64,000 nucleotides of DNA, taken from contig NZ_JBHTAN010000001.1 of assembly GCF_042663585.1 (NCBI RefSeq), positions 62,001 to 126,000 on the forward strand. The letters are read 5' to 3'. Source of the DNA: Natranaeroarchaeum sp042663585. Lineage in GTDB: Archaea; Halobacteriota; Halobacteria; Halobacteriales; Natronoarchaeaceae. The number at the start of each line of letters is the position of its first letter. The stretch's first letter is position 1. Of this stretch, positions 9,051 to 17,572 are shown one piece after another. The translations under genes and the position numbers were made by a program. The notes under the pieces were generated by a model that worked only from the letters and a program-made list of their open reading frames with translations, had not been told where the DNA came from and ran no database searches.

Positions 9051-9689
9051 ATGGATTCGTCCGTCTGGGTAGTGAGACATGGCCAACGGCGGGATACCGT
9101 CGACCCCGAGTTCGAATCGTACGCCGACCGGATCCACGACCCCGATCTGACGGAGTTCGGTCGCTGGCAGGCATGGCGGGTCGGCCGCCGGTTCGCTGAG
9201 AACGGTGTCGCATTCGACGCCGTCTACGCCTCTCCGTTTCTTCGGGCGGTCCAGACGGCCGACGAGATCTGTCGGGAGATCAATCGGACCGTCCGACTCG
9301 AACCCGGACTCGGCGAACACCGCAACCCCGAGTGGTTTGACAGCGACCCCGAAACTGCCTCTTACGACGACCTCGCGGACTGGTTCGATACCGTCCGGCT
9401 CGATCATGATCCAGTCGTGATCCCCGAGTTCCCGGAACACCACGAGGAGGCCGAGCGCCGAGCGGGGGAGGCCGCCCGGAGACTCGTCGAGACGACGCGA
9501 AAGGACGGGTCAGACACCGGAAACGTGCTTCTGGTTGGTCATGGCATGACCGTCGGCGGTGTCGCCAGTGGACTCGTCGGGTCGACTGACCGGGTTGAGG
9601 CACCGCTCTGTGGGATTACCCGCATCGACCGGGATGGCGACGGGTGGGAACTCGCCTTTTCGGGCGACACTGATCACCTCTCGGAGTAA
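9051..9689 (+). CDS. Histidine phosphatase family protein
   Basis: A 212-residue protein with the histidine-phosphatase (phosphoglycerate-mutase-like) signature VVRHGQRRD near the N-terminus, where the His forms the phospho-enzyme intermediate. It also has AVYASPFLRAVQTA (second Arg) and a late LLVGHGM with the second catalytic His. The ATG at 9051 was chosen because the family begins just before the RHG motif; the open frame upstream (from 8796) runs antisense into the neighbouring gene. It is divergent from the Tm-1-like operon. Substrate is unknown; a broad phosphatase is the safest call. Confidence 0.88.
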   Translation: MDSSVWVVRHGQRRDTVDPEFESYADRIHDPDLTEFGRWQAWRVGRRFAENGVAFDAVYASPFLRAVQTADEICREINRTVRLEPGLGEHRNPEWFDSDPETASYDDLADWFDTVRLDHDPVVIPEFPEHHEEAERRAGEAARRLVETTRKDGSDTGNVLLVGHGMTVGGVASGLVGSTDRVEAPLCGITRIDRDGDGWELAFSGDTDHLSE

Positions 9690-9939
9690 CGCGAAAATCG
9701 GCGGTCGGTGATCCAGCCAACCGTCTCTCACGGGGTGCCCGGCCGGAGGAATGCTGAGCAATGCGTCCTGCTTCCGGCCGGTGAGTCTGCTACGTCTGTC
9801 CGCCCGCAATCTGCCGAGTAAGTAGTATACGGGGCTCTGGTCGAATCCTGCGTTTGGCCGAACTGTGGTCTCCGTGACGGGTGTCTATGGCGCTCGTGAT
9901 ATTCTGAAAAACAACGGTGAAGACGGTCGGACGCCGCGA

Positions 9940-10285
9940 TTAAGACCCGGACGGGAGACCTTTTCCATGCGCCGTACGACCCTTCCAGCCTTGTATGGCG
10001 GTAGCCGGTTTCTCCCGGCATTGCCCTTCCGGGCTTTTGCTGGACTCACACCAGCGGTTGCCAGCAGCCGGTTTCCCGAGTATTGGTCACCCAACACCCG
10101 ATAGTTGGTCTTCGCACCAGTCCAGCCGGCTGGACTGGTACTGGCACACTTCGGTTCTCCTTCGAGGCGTTCATCTCGCTGCCCTGTTACGGGCACTTTG
10201 ATTTTACCTCTAATCTGAGCAAGCCCACCGTGAAGGGCGCACCCACTCAGATCGTCCGGTTTGTCCTCGCCGCGTCCGCACTTGT
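9940..10285 (-). ncRNA. Candidate structured RNA, class unknown
   Basis: Read on the minus strand, this 350-bp stretch holds a succession of hairpins. They include ATCTGAG...CTCAGAT (paired around 10218-10256), TGCCC-GTAACA-GGGCA (about 10181-10196), the 24-bp palindrome formed by ACCAGTCCAGCC and GGCTGGACTGGT (about 10116-10139), and GCCCGGAAGGGC (about 10025-10036). Purine-rich joining segments such as GGGAAACCGGC lie between them. The one long frame across it (minus, 10319-9885) has no protein-like composition. I looked for RNase P RNA and SRP RNA signatures and found none. A group II-intron-like or novel large RNA is possible. This is inference from pairing alone. Confidence 0.3.
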
Positions 10286-10550
10286 GTGATACGGTAGCAA
10301 GGGTAATGAAAGTTTTCATATGACGGGAAGATGACTATAATGAATCAGTTGGTGGATGGGCGTTACGTCGGTGTTGAGTGCCCTTAAATGCCCCTAGAGA
10401 GAAATAGAACGACGAGGGATTGCCTAATATATCACAAATACGTCTTATCGGCAGTAGCCTCACAGCGGTGTCCGTGAATCCACTTAGTGAAGCGATATGT
10501 CGCTCGGATCCGAGGCAATATCACCGGTGAGTCTGTATTTAAGCCAGTCT

Positions 10551-10850
10551 TTACAAAAAGACGATGTCCGCAGCCATTATCGTCTCCGTCTCGTGTTCGC
10601 GCAACCACTGCAGGAGTGCCAGACTCGTTCCGAGGAACTGGCCCCTCACACAGACGTCGTACAGGCGGTTGTTGATGTCGGACTCCTGCCTCTCGCCGAT
10701 GCTATCGCTCGCATGCTCGTCGTACCAGAATGCATCCCGGGCCGGCTTCCCCTCGTCGTCGATGACCCACTCACCATCCACCTGTGCTGTCACCCCGAGA
10801 CCGTGCTCCCGGCATCGAATCTGAACGGGACACGGACGGACGCTGGTCAC
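10551..10850 (-). CDS. Small hypothetical protein
   Basis: A 99-residue frame with a GTG start. The composition looks coding (acidic, with a CPVQIRCREHG segment near the N-terminus and a helical LLQWLREHE near the C-terminus). The Cys-x4-Cys-x2-His arrangement could bind a metal but is too short to prove it. I recognise no family. The opposite strand also has an open frame here, but its product looks like an antisense shadow. It lies between the possible structured RNA and a decayed region, so it may itself be a remnant of an accessory island. Confidence 0.45.
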   Translation of the reverse strand: MTSVRPCPVQIRCREHGLGVTAQVDGEWVIDDEGKPARDAFWYDEHASDSIGERQESDINNRLYDVCVRGQFLGTSLALLQWLREHETETIMAADIVFL

Positions 10851-11162
10851 TCTCGAAGGCCTTCTCGACGCGCTCGAATCGGTTCGTGTGCAGGACTTGG
10901 CAGTTGAGCCTAAAAAGTAGTAGCTGACACGCCGGCGTATTACGATATCTGGAGCGCTCTCGGTCAGTTAAAAGACGGTTACTGTATTTTGTGTTTTACC
11001 AGATTGGTCAAATCGGCAAACGAAGCGAATACTGACTGCCGTTGGCCTTGTACTCGTGTCTGCTGGTACTTGCTTGATCAACAATTCTGGCACCTGGTCG
11101 AAGAGACATTACAACCATATGTGCGTAAAAATAGCCTATAAGACGAGAAAGGAGTTTGTGCA

Positions 11163-11624
11163 TACGATCCATTCGTGTACCACGTCGAGATGGTACCATT
11201 CGGCGTCGAGACGTTGTCTGACCTGCAAGGACTGTGTTGAGCCAGTGACGTCGGTAGTCTGCACGCCGACGTATACCCACCCAACGGGACCTGATCGACC
11301 CTGACGAGTTCGCCACGCGGAGCACGCATACCTCTGCAACGCCGCCCAGCCAGCGTGTCTCCGGGAGAGCGCACTCATAGAACCCCTCGAAAACAGTGAG
11401 ATCTGGCGATCGGGGACGTATGTCTAGCACCGCGAACAGATTGCCGAAGACGACCCACTGCTTGAGCTGGAAAACGTCGTTACGACACCCCCATATCGTT
11501 TCGGCCTTACAGGACGTTATCAACCGATATAGTGGACTCAGTTCTGGATATCGAGGCCGACCTCAATGATGAGGTTCCGATGCACGTCAAAAACCCCGAA
11601 ACGCCCGAACACTTCGAATTATAA
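11163..11624 (+). pseudogene. Broken gene, unknown family
   Basis: Translating the plus strand in pieces gives protein-like segments in the same direction. They are YDPFVYHVEMVPFGVETL (from 11163), then RHAEHAYLCNAAQPACL and following (about 11313-11426), HREQIAEDDPLLELENVV (after an in-frame TAG), and finally DIEADLNDEVPMHVKNPE with a tail ending at TAA (11622-11624). At least two stop codons and two frame changes separate them. The pieces read like one former gene of about 150 codons or more. I cannot name the family. Confidence 0.4.
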
Positions 11625-11760
11625 GACAAATATACAATAGAACAGTTTATTGATAATAATATTTATGTTTCTTTCGATGGATTGTGATTTAGCTCCGGTC
11701 GTTGTCAGGCTATCAGTTTTCAGTAGCCGTCAAGACGGTCGCAGTGGACCCGTCCAAACA

Positions 11761-11925
11761 TTACAGCACAGTAAACTCTACAATCCAGGTATACCCGTCG
11801 ACGTCGCGTTTATTCATAACAAAAACTGGGACGTGAGGACTTTCTGGCGCTTCTTGCCAGATGTAACGCTCCTCAGCGGTAGTGACAACTGAATGAAAGT
11901 GGCCCTTGAGAGTGCGAGAAGACAC
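11761..11925 (-). pseudogene. Possible gene remnant, 54 codons
   Basis: A GTG-started minus frame whose product reads coherently (for example AEERYIWQEAPESPHVPVF followed by MNKRDVDGYTWIVEF). The upstream continuation is blocked by a stop, so this may be the C-terminal piece of a former gene or a tiny hypothetical protein. No family recognised. It lies in the decayed region left of the TnpB element. Confidence 0.25.
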
Positions 11926-12351
11926 GGATGGATCTGATCATGTTGGGGAACCGTCCGTAACTAGTTGATCGTTTAAAATACAGCTTTTGAAATTGATATG
12001 ATCGAGCTTTTATCGCTCCAATGTGGCGATATAGAACCGAACTCACACGTTATCCGAGAATCAGTATCTCCTGGTTCGTCGACGCTGCTCATCCTGACAT
12101 ACAACACATCGTCGTTGTCTAGTTGGCATCTTCCGCCGACCCGCATCTTCGTCTTGTAGTTCCCCAGCAAAAATCGCCTTAGTCTGTGACTACTCAGCAT
12201 ACTCGGTACCGAATCCTCACAGAGCCACCCTGGTGAGTTCGCTCGTTCCGGTAGCTGCAGAGTGTCTAACGGCCCTTCTCTCGATTCGATCGTAGCACCA
12301 GAACCGTCGTGGCGTCATAGTCGACGACAAGATTAGCTGAATACAGGCGCT

Positions 12352-12398
12352 AAGCCCCCGTCCTCAAAGAGCGACCAACGGGAGCGAGTAGGTCGGGG
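12352..12398 (+). repeat. TnpB-element end-like hairpin, upstream copy
   Basis: This 47-bp segment (AAGCCCCCGTCCTCAA ... GAGCGAGTAGGTCGGGG) aligns closely with the right-end hairpin of the adjacent element at 13843-13903 (AAGCCCCACCCTCAAGGAGCGA ... GAGCGAGTAGGGTGGGG). The inner loop differs in length. It is either the structured left end of this element or the solo right end of an earlier copy. It lies 100 bp upstream of the small gene at 12498. Confidence 0.6.
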
Positions 12399-12497
12399 AT
12401 ACAGCGCCGTCATCATCTCACATACACTGTCCTGTTGCAGTCCCACAGGCCAACGCGAACCACAACATTCAAATGCATAAGTTACGTAAAGTGTGAA

Positions 12498-12623
12498 GTG
12501 GCAAAGCGCAAAACAATTTCCATCCGCGAAGACCAAGAAGAGTGGATTCAGGAAAATCACTTGAATCTCTCCTCGTTCGTCCAAGAGAAACTAGACGAAC
12601 TGATTGAAGAGAGAAATCAGTAA
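12498..12623 (+). CDS. Small CopG/RHH-like protein encoded in the TnpB element
   Basis: A 41-residue protein starting at GTG 12498 (MAKRKTISIREDQEEWI...). The pattern is a short basic beta-strand (KRKTISI) followed by two helices (EDQEEWIQEN and SSFVQEKLDELIEER), which is the layout of a ribbon-helix-helix DNA-binding protein. Its stop is separated from the tnpB ATG by 2 bp, so the two are surely co-translated. A TATA-like TGCATAAG lies about 25 bp upstream, fitting a leaderless transcript. It may repress or tune the element; that is inference from fold and position. Confidence 0.6.
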   Translation: MAKRKTISIREDQEEWIQENHLNLSSFVQEKLDELIEERNQ

Positions 12624-12625
12624 CA

Positions 12626-13888
12626 ATGCACTATACCAACAGGTATCGGCTCCACCCAACAGAAGACCAGCGCGAGACACTGGACTACCACCGCGATACC
12701 TGTCGGCAACTATACAACCACGCCCTCAACAAGTTCGAGCAAATCCCTGACTCAGCAGGCACCCTCAACCAACGAGTTCGCCAAGTCCGCGACCAACTCA
12801 CCGACCTCAAAGACTGGTGGGATGAGTTGACCGACCTGTACTCGACAGTGGCACAAGCCGCTGTTATGCGAATCGAGGCCAGTATCAAAGCACTTTCACA
12901 ACTCAAACAGGACGGCTACAACGTCGGGAGTCTCAACTGGAAGGCACCGAGCGAGTTTCGGAGTTTCAAATACGTTCAGTCTGGCTTCGAGTTCGACAAG
13001 AAGAACGGCCAGACCGTCCTCTCACTCTCGAAACTTGCTGACATTCCAATCAGTTACCACAGAGATATTCCCGATGATGTCACAATCAAAGAGGTCTGTG
13101 TTAAGAAAGAACGGACTGGTGAATGGTACGCTTCCTTCGCTGTTGAAGGCAAAAAAGAGCCACCGATCCCAGAGAATCCAGACCGCTGTGTCGGAATTGA
13201 TGTTGGCATCCTCAAATACGCTCACGACACGGATGGACGCGCTGTCGGCTCACTCGACCTGCAAGATGAACGAGACCGCCTCACGCGTGAACAGCGGTCG
13301 CTCTCTCGGAAACAGCACGGGTCGAACAACTGGGAGAAACAACGGCTGAGAGTTGCTGAGTGCCACCAGCGAGTCAGGCGGAAACGCCACGACTTCTTGC
13401 ACAAACTCTCGAACTATTACGCCACGGAGTACGACTTGGTGGCCGTCGAGGATTTGAACGTGAAGTCAATGCTGGAGTCGGCTGGAAACAGTCGGAATAC
13501 TGCATCGGCGGCGTGGGATACGTTCACCACAATGCTCGAATACAAGTGCAAACGAGAAGGCACGCATTTTGTTGAGGTGGAGCCAGCGGGCACGACCAAA
13601 GAATGCGCGTCGTGCGGCGTCGGGTCAGACAAACCATTGTGGGTGCGCGAACACTCTTGCCCCGCCTGTGGGTTCGAGATGGATAGAGATGCAAACGCTG
13701 CGATTAACATTTTGTCTCGCGGTTTCGAGAAGCTAGGACTGGGACAGTCCGAAGACACAACGCCTGTGGAGACTGCGCTCCCTATGTTCACGTCATCGGG
13801 TGCTACCGATGTCGTGGATGTAAAGCGCGTCGTAGAAACAGGAAGCCCCACCCTCAAGGAGCGAACGGCGAAAGCCGTGAGCGAGTAG
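12626..13888 (+). CDS. tnpB: RNA-guided endonuclease TnpB, intact
   Basis: A 420-residue IS200/IS605 OrfB (IS1341-type) protein. The RuvC triad is complete: Asp192 in GIDVG, Glu275 in AVEDLNVKSM and Asp355 in DRDANAAINIL. The zinc finger is also complete (CASC at 327-330, CPAC at 345-348). TnpB proteins are RNA-guided DNA nucleases whose guide RNA comes from the element's own right end. Here the right-end hairpin (13843-13903) overlaps the last codons as expected. No TnpA (Y1 transposase) is present, so mobility would need one in trans. It is preceded by a small RHH-like gene. Confidence 0.92.
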   Translation: MHYTNRYRLHPTEDQRETLDYHRDTCRQLYNHALNKFEQIPDSAGTLNQRVRQVRDQLTDLKDWWDELTDLYSTVAQAAVMRIEASIKALSQLKQDGYNVGSLNWKAPSEFRSFKYVQSGFEFDKKNGQTVLSLSKLADIPISYHRDIPDDVTIKEVCVKKERTGEWYASFAVEGKKEPPIPENPDRCVGIDVGILKYAHDTDGRAVGSLDLQDERDRLTREQRSLSRKQHGSNNWEKQRLRVAECHQRVRRKRHDFLHKLSNYYATEYDLVAVEDLNVKSMLESAGNSRNTASAAWDTFTTMLEYKCKREGTHFVEVEPAGTTKECASCGVGSDKPLWVREHSCPACGFEMDRDANAAINILSRGFEKLGLGQSEDTTPVETALPMFTSSGATDVVDVKRVVETGSPTLKERTAKAVSE

Positions 13889-13903
13889 GGTGGGGTAGTT
13901 CAC
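13843..13903 (+). ncRNA. TnpB right end / probable omega-RNA scaffold
   Basis: The stem formed by CCCCACCCTC and GAGTAGGGTGGGG encloses an inner hairpin (ACGGCGAAAGCCGT) and ends in TAGTTCAC. It overlaps the 3' end of tnpB and extends just past the stop. In this family the right end encodes the scaffold of the guide RNA. The sequence that follows (ATGAAACTGATAAAGG...) would then be the guide. This is inferred from position and pairing. Confidence 0.55.
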
Positions 13904-13935
13904 ATGAAACTGATAAAGGTTTGAGTATCCCGATG

Positions 13936-14358
13936 TTACGTCCTGCTTGTCGCGACCCAGGTTGCACTTGCCTCAACAGCGTTTTCGAACGCGAGTTGGG
14001 CCACTTCTGGCGGCGAATCGGTGTCGCCGCCTGCGGGGAGAAACTGGAAACTTAGTTTATCCCCAGTCTCGCCGAGTTGCGCTTCGAGAGTTACGATATC
14101 ACCCTTCTCAGCGGTGACGAACTCACGACGAACGATCATCTCCCCGCCGGCGACTTCAGTATCGAGTGAGGCGTCATATCGGTCTAATTTTGTGTTCACA
14201 GAGACTCCTACAGGGCGGTCACCTGTGTTCTCAACGATCAGTGTGCCTCCCGGATACTCAGGATCTTGATTATAACCCGGGAGGATTTCTGCGCACCCGG
14301 ATACTGAGATCGCACCGAAACAACCTCCGATGCCACGTAGATATCGTCTTCTTATCAT
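13936..14358 (-). CDS. Small exported lipoprotein, unknown
   Basis: A 140-residue protein. The ATG at 14358 is preferred over the longer frame because it begins directly with an arginine-rich export signal (MIRRRYLRGIGG) followed by a lipobox (VSGC). The mature part has a beta-rich pattern with TLIVENTGDRPVGVSV, resembling an Ig-like or CARDB-like extracellular fold. No named family is recognised. The AT-rich stretch at about 14360-14400 holds the promoter. It lies just right of the TnpB element and is transcribed towards it. Confidence 0.65.
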   Translation of the reverse strand: MIRRRYLRGIGGCFGAISVSGCAEILPGYNQDPEYPGGTLIVENTGDRPVGVSVNTKLDRYDASLDTEVAGGEMIVRREFVTAEKGDIVTLEAQLGETGDKLSFQFLPAGGDTDSPPEVAQLAFENAVEASATWVATSRT

Positions 14359-14707
14359 ACTGTACGTTGAACCGACTTTTTGACGAACTTCATTGTCTGA
14401 ATTTATTGTTGGTGCTGTTTCTTTTGCTTTGTGGTATGTCCTCCAGCGTCCCTTGCCTGATTCTGGCGATATAGCTATCAGATGTGTGATATTGTTACAT
14501 GTTGGCGTGCAAGACGTAGGGCGCGAATCTTTCATGAGAGTCCGTTGGCGGGCCAGGCAAGTCACGTTAACTGTCCGTCCCGGGACTGGGAGGATGTGTC
14601 CGCAGAGCGTGTCGGGGAGGAGCGACCTATCGCTTACCACTTCATCCGGATTACCTTCTCGTGGAATCGCTACTGGGCTTTATTATCGTGCTTATTCTAC
14701 TATTCGT

Positions 14708-15178
14708 ATGACACTCGACGTAGCCGTCCCGGAGCCACCCGATCTCTCGAACCGGGGACGACCGCGAGGTTTCGACTGGGAAGAATCGGAAACCCTCGGA
14801 TCCGAGGAATTCTACCGCGAGGACCTCGAAGACCTCCTCCAAGAAGGCGCGTGGCGTGAGGGGTTCGAGGAGTGGGCGGAGTACACGGACCTCGACGAGG
14901 AGAAGGTCCGAGTCGTCGACGACCTTGACCTGTTCCAGGACTTCGACTTCTACCGTGATCCAACGGACGAACACCTCCGCTTCGATGCGCCGACGGTGCC
15001 TGAGGACTGGAGCGAGCACGACGTGACCGAATCGCTCGATTCGAGTTCGGTCTCGGCCATCAACGGCGAGTTACATGACCTCGGCCGGTCCGTCCACGAG
15101 ACGCTCCAGAACTACCTCCAGCGGACCCGCGACACCTCCGACTGGGGTGAGGAAGCCTTTGGCGAGCGCGAAGAGTAG
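14708..15178 (+). CDS. Acidic hypothetical protein
   Basis: A 156-residue, very acidic protein with runs of Glu/Asp such as FEEWAEYTDLDEEKV. It has no membrane helix or signal peptide. The ATG at 14708 is preferred because the upstream extension is antisense-like and basic, while the acidic character starts exactly here. A TATA-like TTTATTATCG lies about 28 bp upstream, so the transcript is probably leaderless. I recognise no family or catalytic motif. Confidence 0.6.
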   Translation: MTLDVAVPEPPDLSNRGRPRGFDWEESETLGSEEFYREDLEDLLQEGAWREGFEEWAEYTDLDEEKVRVVDDLDLFQDFDFYRDPTDEHLRFDAPTVPEDWSEHDVTESLDSSSVSAINGELHDLGRSVHETLQNYLQRTRDTSDWGEEAFGEREE

Positions 15179-15302
15179 AGCGAGATAACGGAGGAACGCG
15201 GACGCTGGTGGGCCGGGCGGTGGATTGGCGGGTGTTGGTGGGGGTCAAGAAGCTCCAGAAGGTGGCTCGATATGACACCCTAAGCTTAGCTAAATCCACC
15301 GA

Positions 15303-15536
15303 ATGCTGCGCGCGAACTGCATGAGTCGGGGTCCCGAGCCATTGGCGACTCAGGAGGACCTTTCGATCCAAGAGGTCTACACCCAGCGGTGGGAACCGAA
15401 GACCAGCAACAGCGCCAGGGGTGCCGGGATCGCGTTCGTCGGCGACGGGGCCGTATTCCTGGTCCTGAACTTCCTGGGGAGTGGCTTCGAGATCCGGGTC
15501 AGTCGGGAAGGGAAGTTCGACCCGTATCTCCGATAG
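15303..15536 (+). CDS. Small hypothetical protein
   Basis: A 77-residue frame; an internal ATG at 15321 would give 71 residues. That later start sits about 26 bp after a TATA-like AGCTAAATCC, so it may be the true leaderless start. The C-terminal half (GIAFVGDGAVFLVLNFLGSGFEIRV) looks like a compact beta-sheet. No family recognised. It lies between two other small genes in the same direction, but the spacing is too wide to call an operon. Confidence 0.45.
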   Translation: MLRANCMSRGPEPLATQEDLSIQEVYTQRWEPKTSNSARGAGIAFVGDGAVFLVLNFLGSGFEIRVSREGKFDPYLR

Positions 15537-15577
15537 GCAGCCCTACTGTTATCCGCCTGAATCCCCTACCATGGTAT

Positions 15578-15910
15578 ATGGCAGATGATAAACAGGGCCG
15601 AGACGAGCAGGCGGATGATGAAAAACGTCGCCAGCGAGAGCGGATGCAAGAGGAGGTAAGTACCCGCACCGATGAAGAAGAGCCGGTGCGCGTCGACCCT
15701 GGTGAGGGCCTTGGTGATCTTGATGAAGCGCTCAAATCGCACGACTATCCAGCCACGACAGATGAGTTAGTTGAGGCCTATGGCGATTATGAACTTGAAA
15801 CTCAGGGCGGCAAGAAATCCCTGGAGGACGTACTTCCTTCAACTGATGATCAAATATATGACTCAGCTGAGGACGTTCGCAGACGGATACTGGGACTCAT
15901 AGGCCGATAG
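15578..15910 (+). CDS. DUF5789-like small protein
   Basis: A 110-residue acidic protein. An N-terminal charged coil (residues 1-40) is followed by a compact domain (GDLDEALKSHDYPATTDELV ... DVRRRILGLIGR). I believe it belongs to the haloarchaeal DUF5789 family, whose function is unknown. The ATG at 15578 is chosen over ATG 15571 because only it is in frame with the conserved part. Confidence 0.65.
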   Translation: MADDKQGRDEQADDEKRRQRERMQEEVSTRTDEEEPVRVDPGEGLGDLDEALKSHDYPATTDELVEAYGDYELETQGGKKSLEDVLPSTDDQIYDSAEDVRRRILGLIGR

Positions 15911-16058
15911 CACAACGGACCAACACACTCATTTCGCGAATTGGACCGCCTGTGCCGAGATCAACTCCGTCTGTGGTTCCCTCTCTGCTGAATCCACTCT
16001 CTATATTCAGCAGCCGATTTGTCACAGCCTCTGGGTGAGTCTTACATAATAATAGGAG

Positions 16059-16095
16059 AAAGCTCGCTACTTTAGTCGTGGGATGAATCCATCAC
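16059..16095 (+). repeat. Second solo TnpB-type hairpin
   Basis: The segment AAAGCTCGCTACTTTAGT followed by CGTGGGATGAATCCATCAC matches the repeat at 6291-6327 at most positions, but the first stem arm is mutated (CTCGCTAC instead of CCCACGGC). It lies about 75 bp upstream of the interrupted tnpB at 16169. It may be that element's left end or a remnant of a separate copy. Confidence 0.5.
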
Positions 16096-16168
16096 TTTTG
16101 AAACAACTACGGCCCCGTAGCCCGACTGCAATCCTAACGTGTACAATCTATAATCTGATATTTACCGT

Positions 16169-17572
16169 GTGAGCGACCGACCGCGACGTACGAACGAGTA
16201 CACTGCCGAACCCGCTACCGAGCGGTACAAGCAGTGTTTGTTCGAATGGTTGATCGCCCACGCCCCCTTGTGGAACCAAATCAACTACCGACGCCGACAG
16301 AAATACTTCGCCGAGAACGGCGACGTCTGGGATACCGAGTACGCTGACCTGTACGACGAATACGCTCCAATACTCGGCAAGGCAGCGTGCCAGCAAGTCG
16401 CCCACAAGAACGCTGAAGCATGGCGGAGTCACTTCGACCTCCTCGACAAACACTCCGACGATTCGGACTCTTCGGTCACCGAAAAACCCAGTCCACCGGG
16501 GTACTGGGGCAGCCGTGAGGACGGGTACGAACTACACAGTCTCGTCCGCAACGACCTGTATACATTCGACTGGGCCGAAGACAAGAGTACGCTGGAGTTT
16601 GGCGTCGGTGAAGCACTCGAAGAGGAATACGACTTCGAGCATAACGAACGCGTCACGCTCGAAATCCGCGGGAATCCACAGTGGGATGGTGACGACGCGC
16701 GGTTAGAACTCGTCTACGACGAGCCAGCAGACGTGCTTCGTGTCAAGCATCCAGTTCGCATTCGGCCAGACACATTGCAAGAACAGCGACTAGATGCCTT
16801 CACTCACACACTCGACACCGAGAACACAACATACTCTGCCGCCATCGACGTGGGCGCGAACAACACACTCGCAATCGTCACCACCACTGGAGAAACCGCC
16901 GTCTATCACGCTCGTCCAGAATTCGACCGCTTCCAAGTCTTGTCCGGGCTAATCGCCGAGTTGCAATCGGAGCTGCCCGACGACCAGTACACGAGCAAGC
17001 GTATTCAACGAGTGTATGATGACCGCGGACGGAAGCGCGACCACAGCCGTGATGCTGCGGTGAAACATGCGGCAGACTGGCTGCTCGAATGTAACGTGGG
17101 CACCGTGTACGTTGGAGACCTGACCGACGTGTTGGACGCGCACTGGTCCGCGACCGTGAACGAGAAGACGCACGCGTTCTGGTCGCACCGACAACTTGTT
17201 GAACGACTCTACCTCACACTCGGCGATGTTGGCATCAGTATCGAGCAGATGAGCGAAGCTGATTCGAGCAGTGAGTGTCCGAAGCGCGGAAGCCAGCATA
17301 CGTCGAGGAATGTAGATTCGTTCCGGTGTCACGACTGCAAGTTTGACGCGCACAGTGACATTGCAGGGGCGTGGAATCTGCTACAAACCACGGTTGGGCC
17401 GATGGCGCGGCCTGCCGCCCTATCTGCTGAACGCGATAGGGACGCACCCACCGATGGGACGTACTGGGAGTGGAATGGAGACGACTGGGGCGGTGTTAAC
17501 TTAGCCATTGATTCCACCAGACGGCGTGAGCTTGTAGCCATGATTCTGCGGTGTCTGGATCAACGTGGCTGA
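16169..17572 (+). pseudogene. tnpB: TnpB-family protein, 3' end cut by an IS6-family insertion
   Basis: The open frame (GTG start, 467 codons) is TnpB-like to codon 440. RuvC-I Asp227 lies in AAIDVGANNT. The RuvC-II position reads VYVGDLTDVL, with Gly-Asp (316-317) where Glu is usual. RuvC-III Asp397 lies in HSDIAGAWNLL. The zinc finger has lost one ligand: CPKR at 370-373 replaces the usual CPxC, while CHDC at 387-390 is intact. After GDDW (17488) the frame runs into an antisense IS6-family element for 28 foreign codons. The missing tail is at 18189-18269. The protein is probably non-functional. Confidence 0.75.

Larger units (their letters stand above)
10851..12497. other. Decayed accessory region without an intact gene
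   Basis: About 1.6 kb of lower-GC sequence with no convincing complete gene. Scattered pieces with protein-like composition (at 11163-11624 plus and 11761-11925 minus, listed separately) are broken by stops and frameshifts. The right end (12352-12398) carries a hairpin repeat related to the right end of the adjacent TnpB element. The overall picture is a graveyard of former mobile or accessory genes. Confidence 0.5.

Noticed and set aside
9940..10285. RNase P RNA, SRP RNA or a tRNA in the hairpin region
   Set aside because: The conserved RNase P and SRP sequence blocks were not found. A T-loop-like GGTCGAATCC at about 9839 has no matching stem or acceptor.
9885..10319. A 144-codon minus frame across the hairpin region
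   Set aside because: Composition is basic and irregular and the underlying DNA pairs with itself extensively; an RNA explanation is more likely than a protein.
11008..11523. A 171-codon minus frame
   Set aside because: It overlaps the broken plus-strand gene and its product is rich in Arg and Ser without structure; taken as a shadow.
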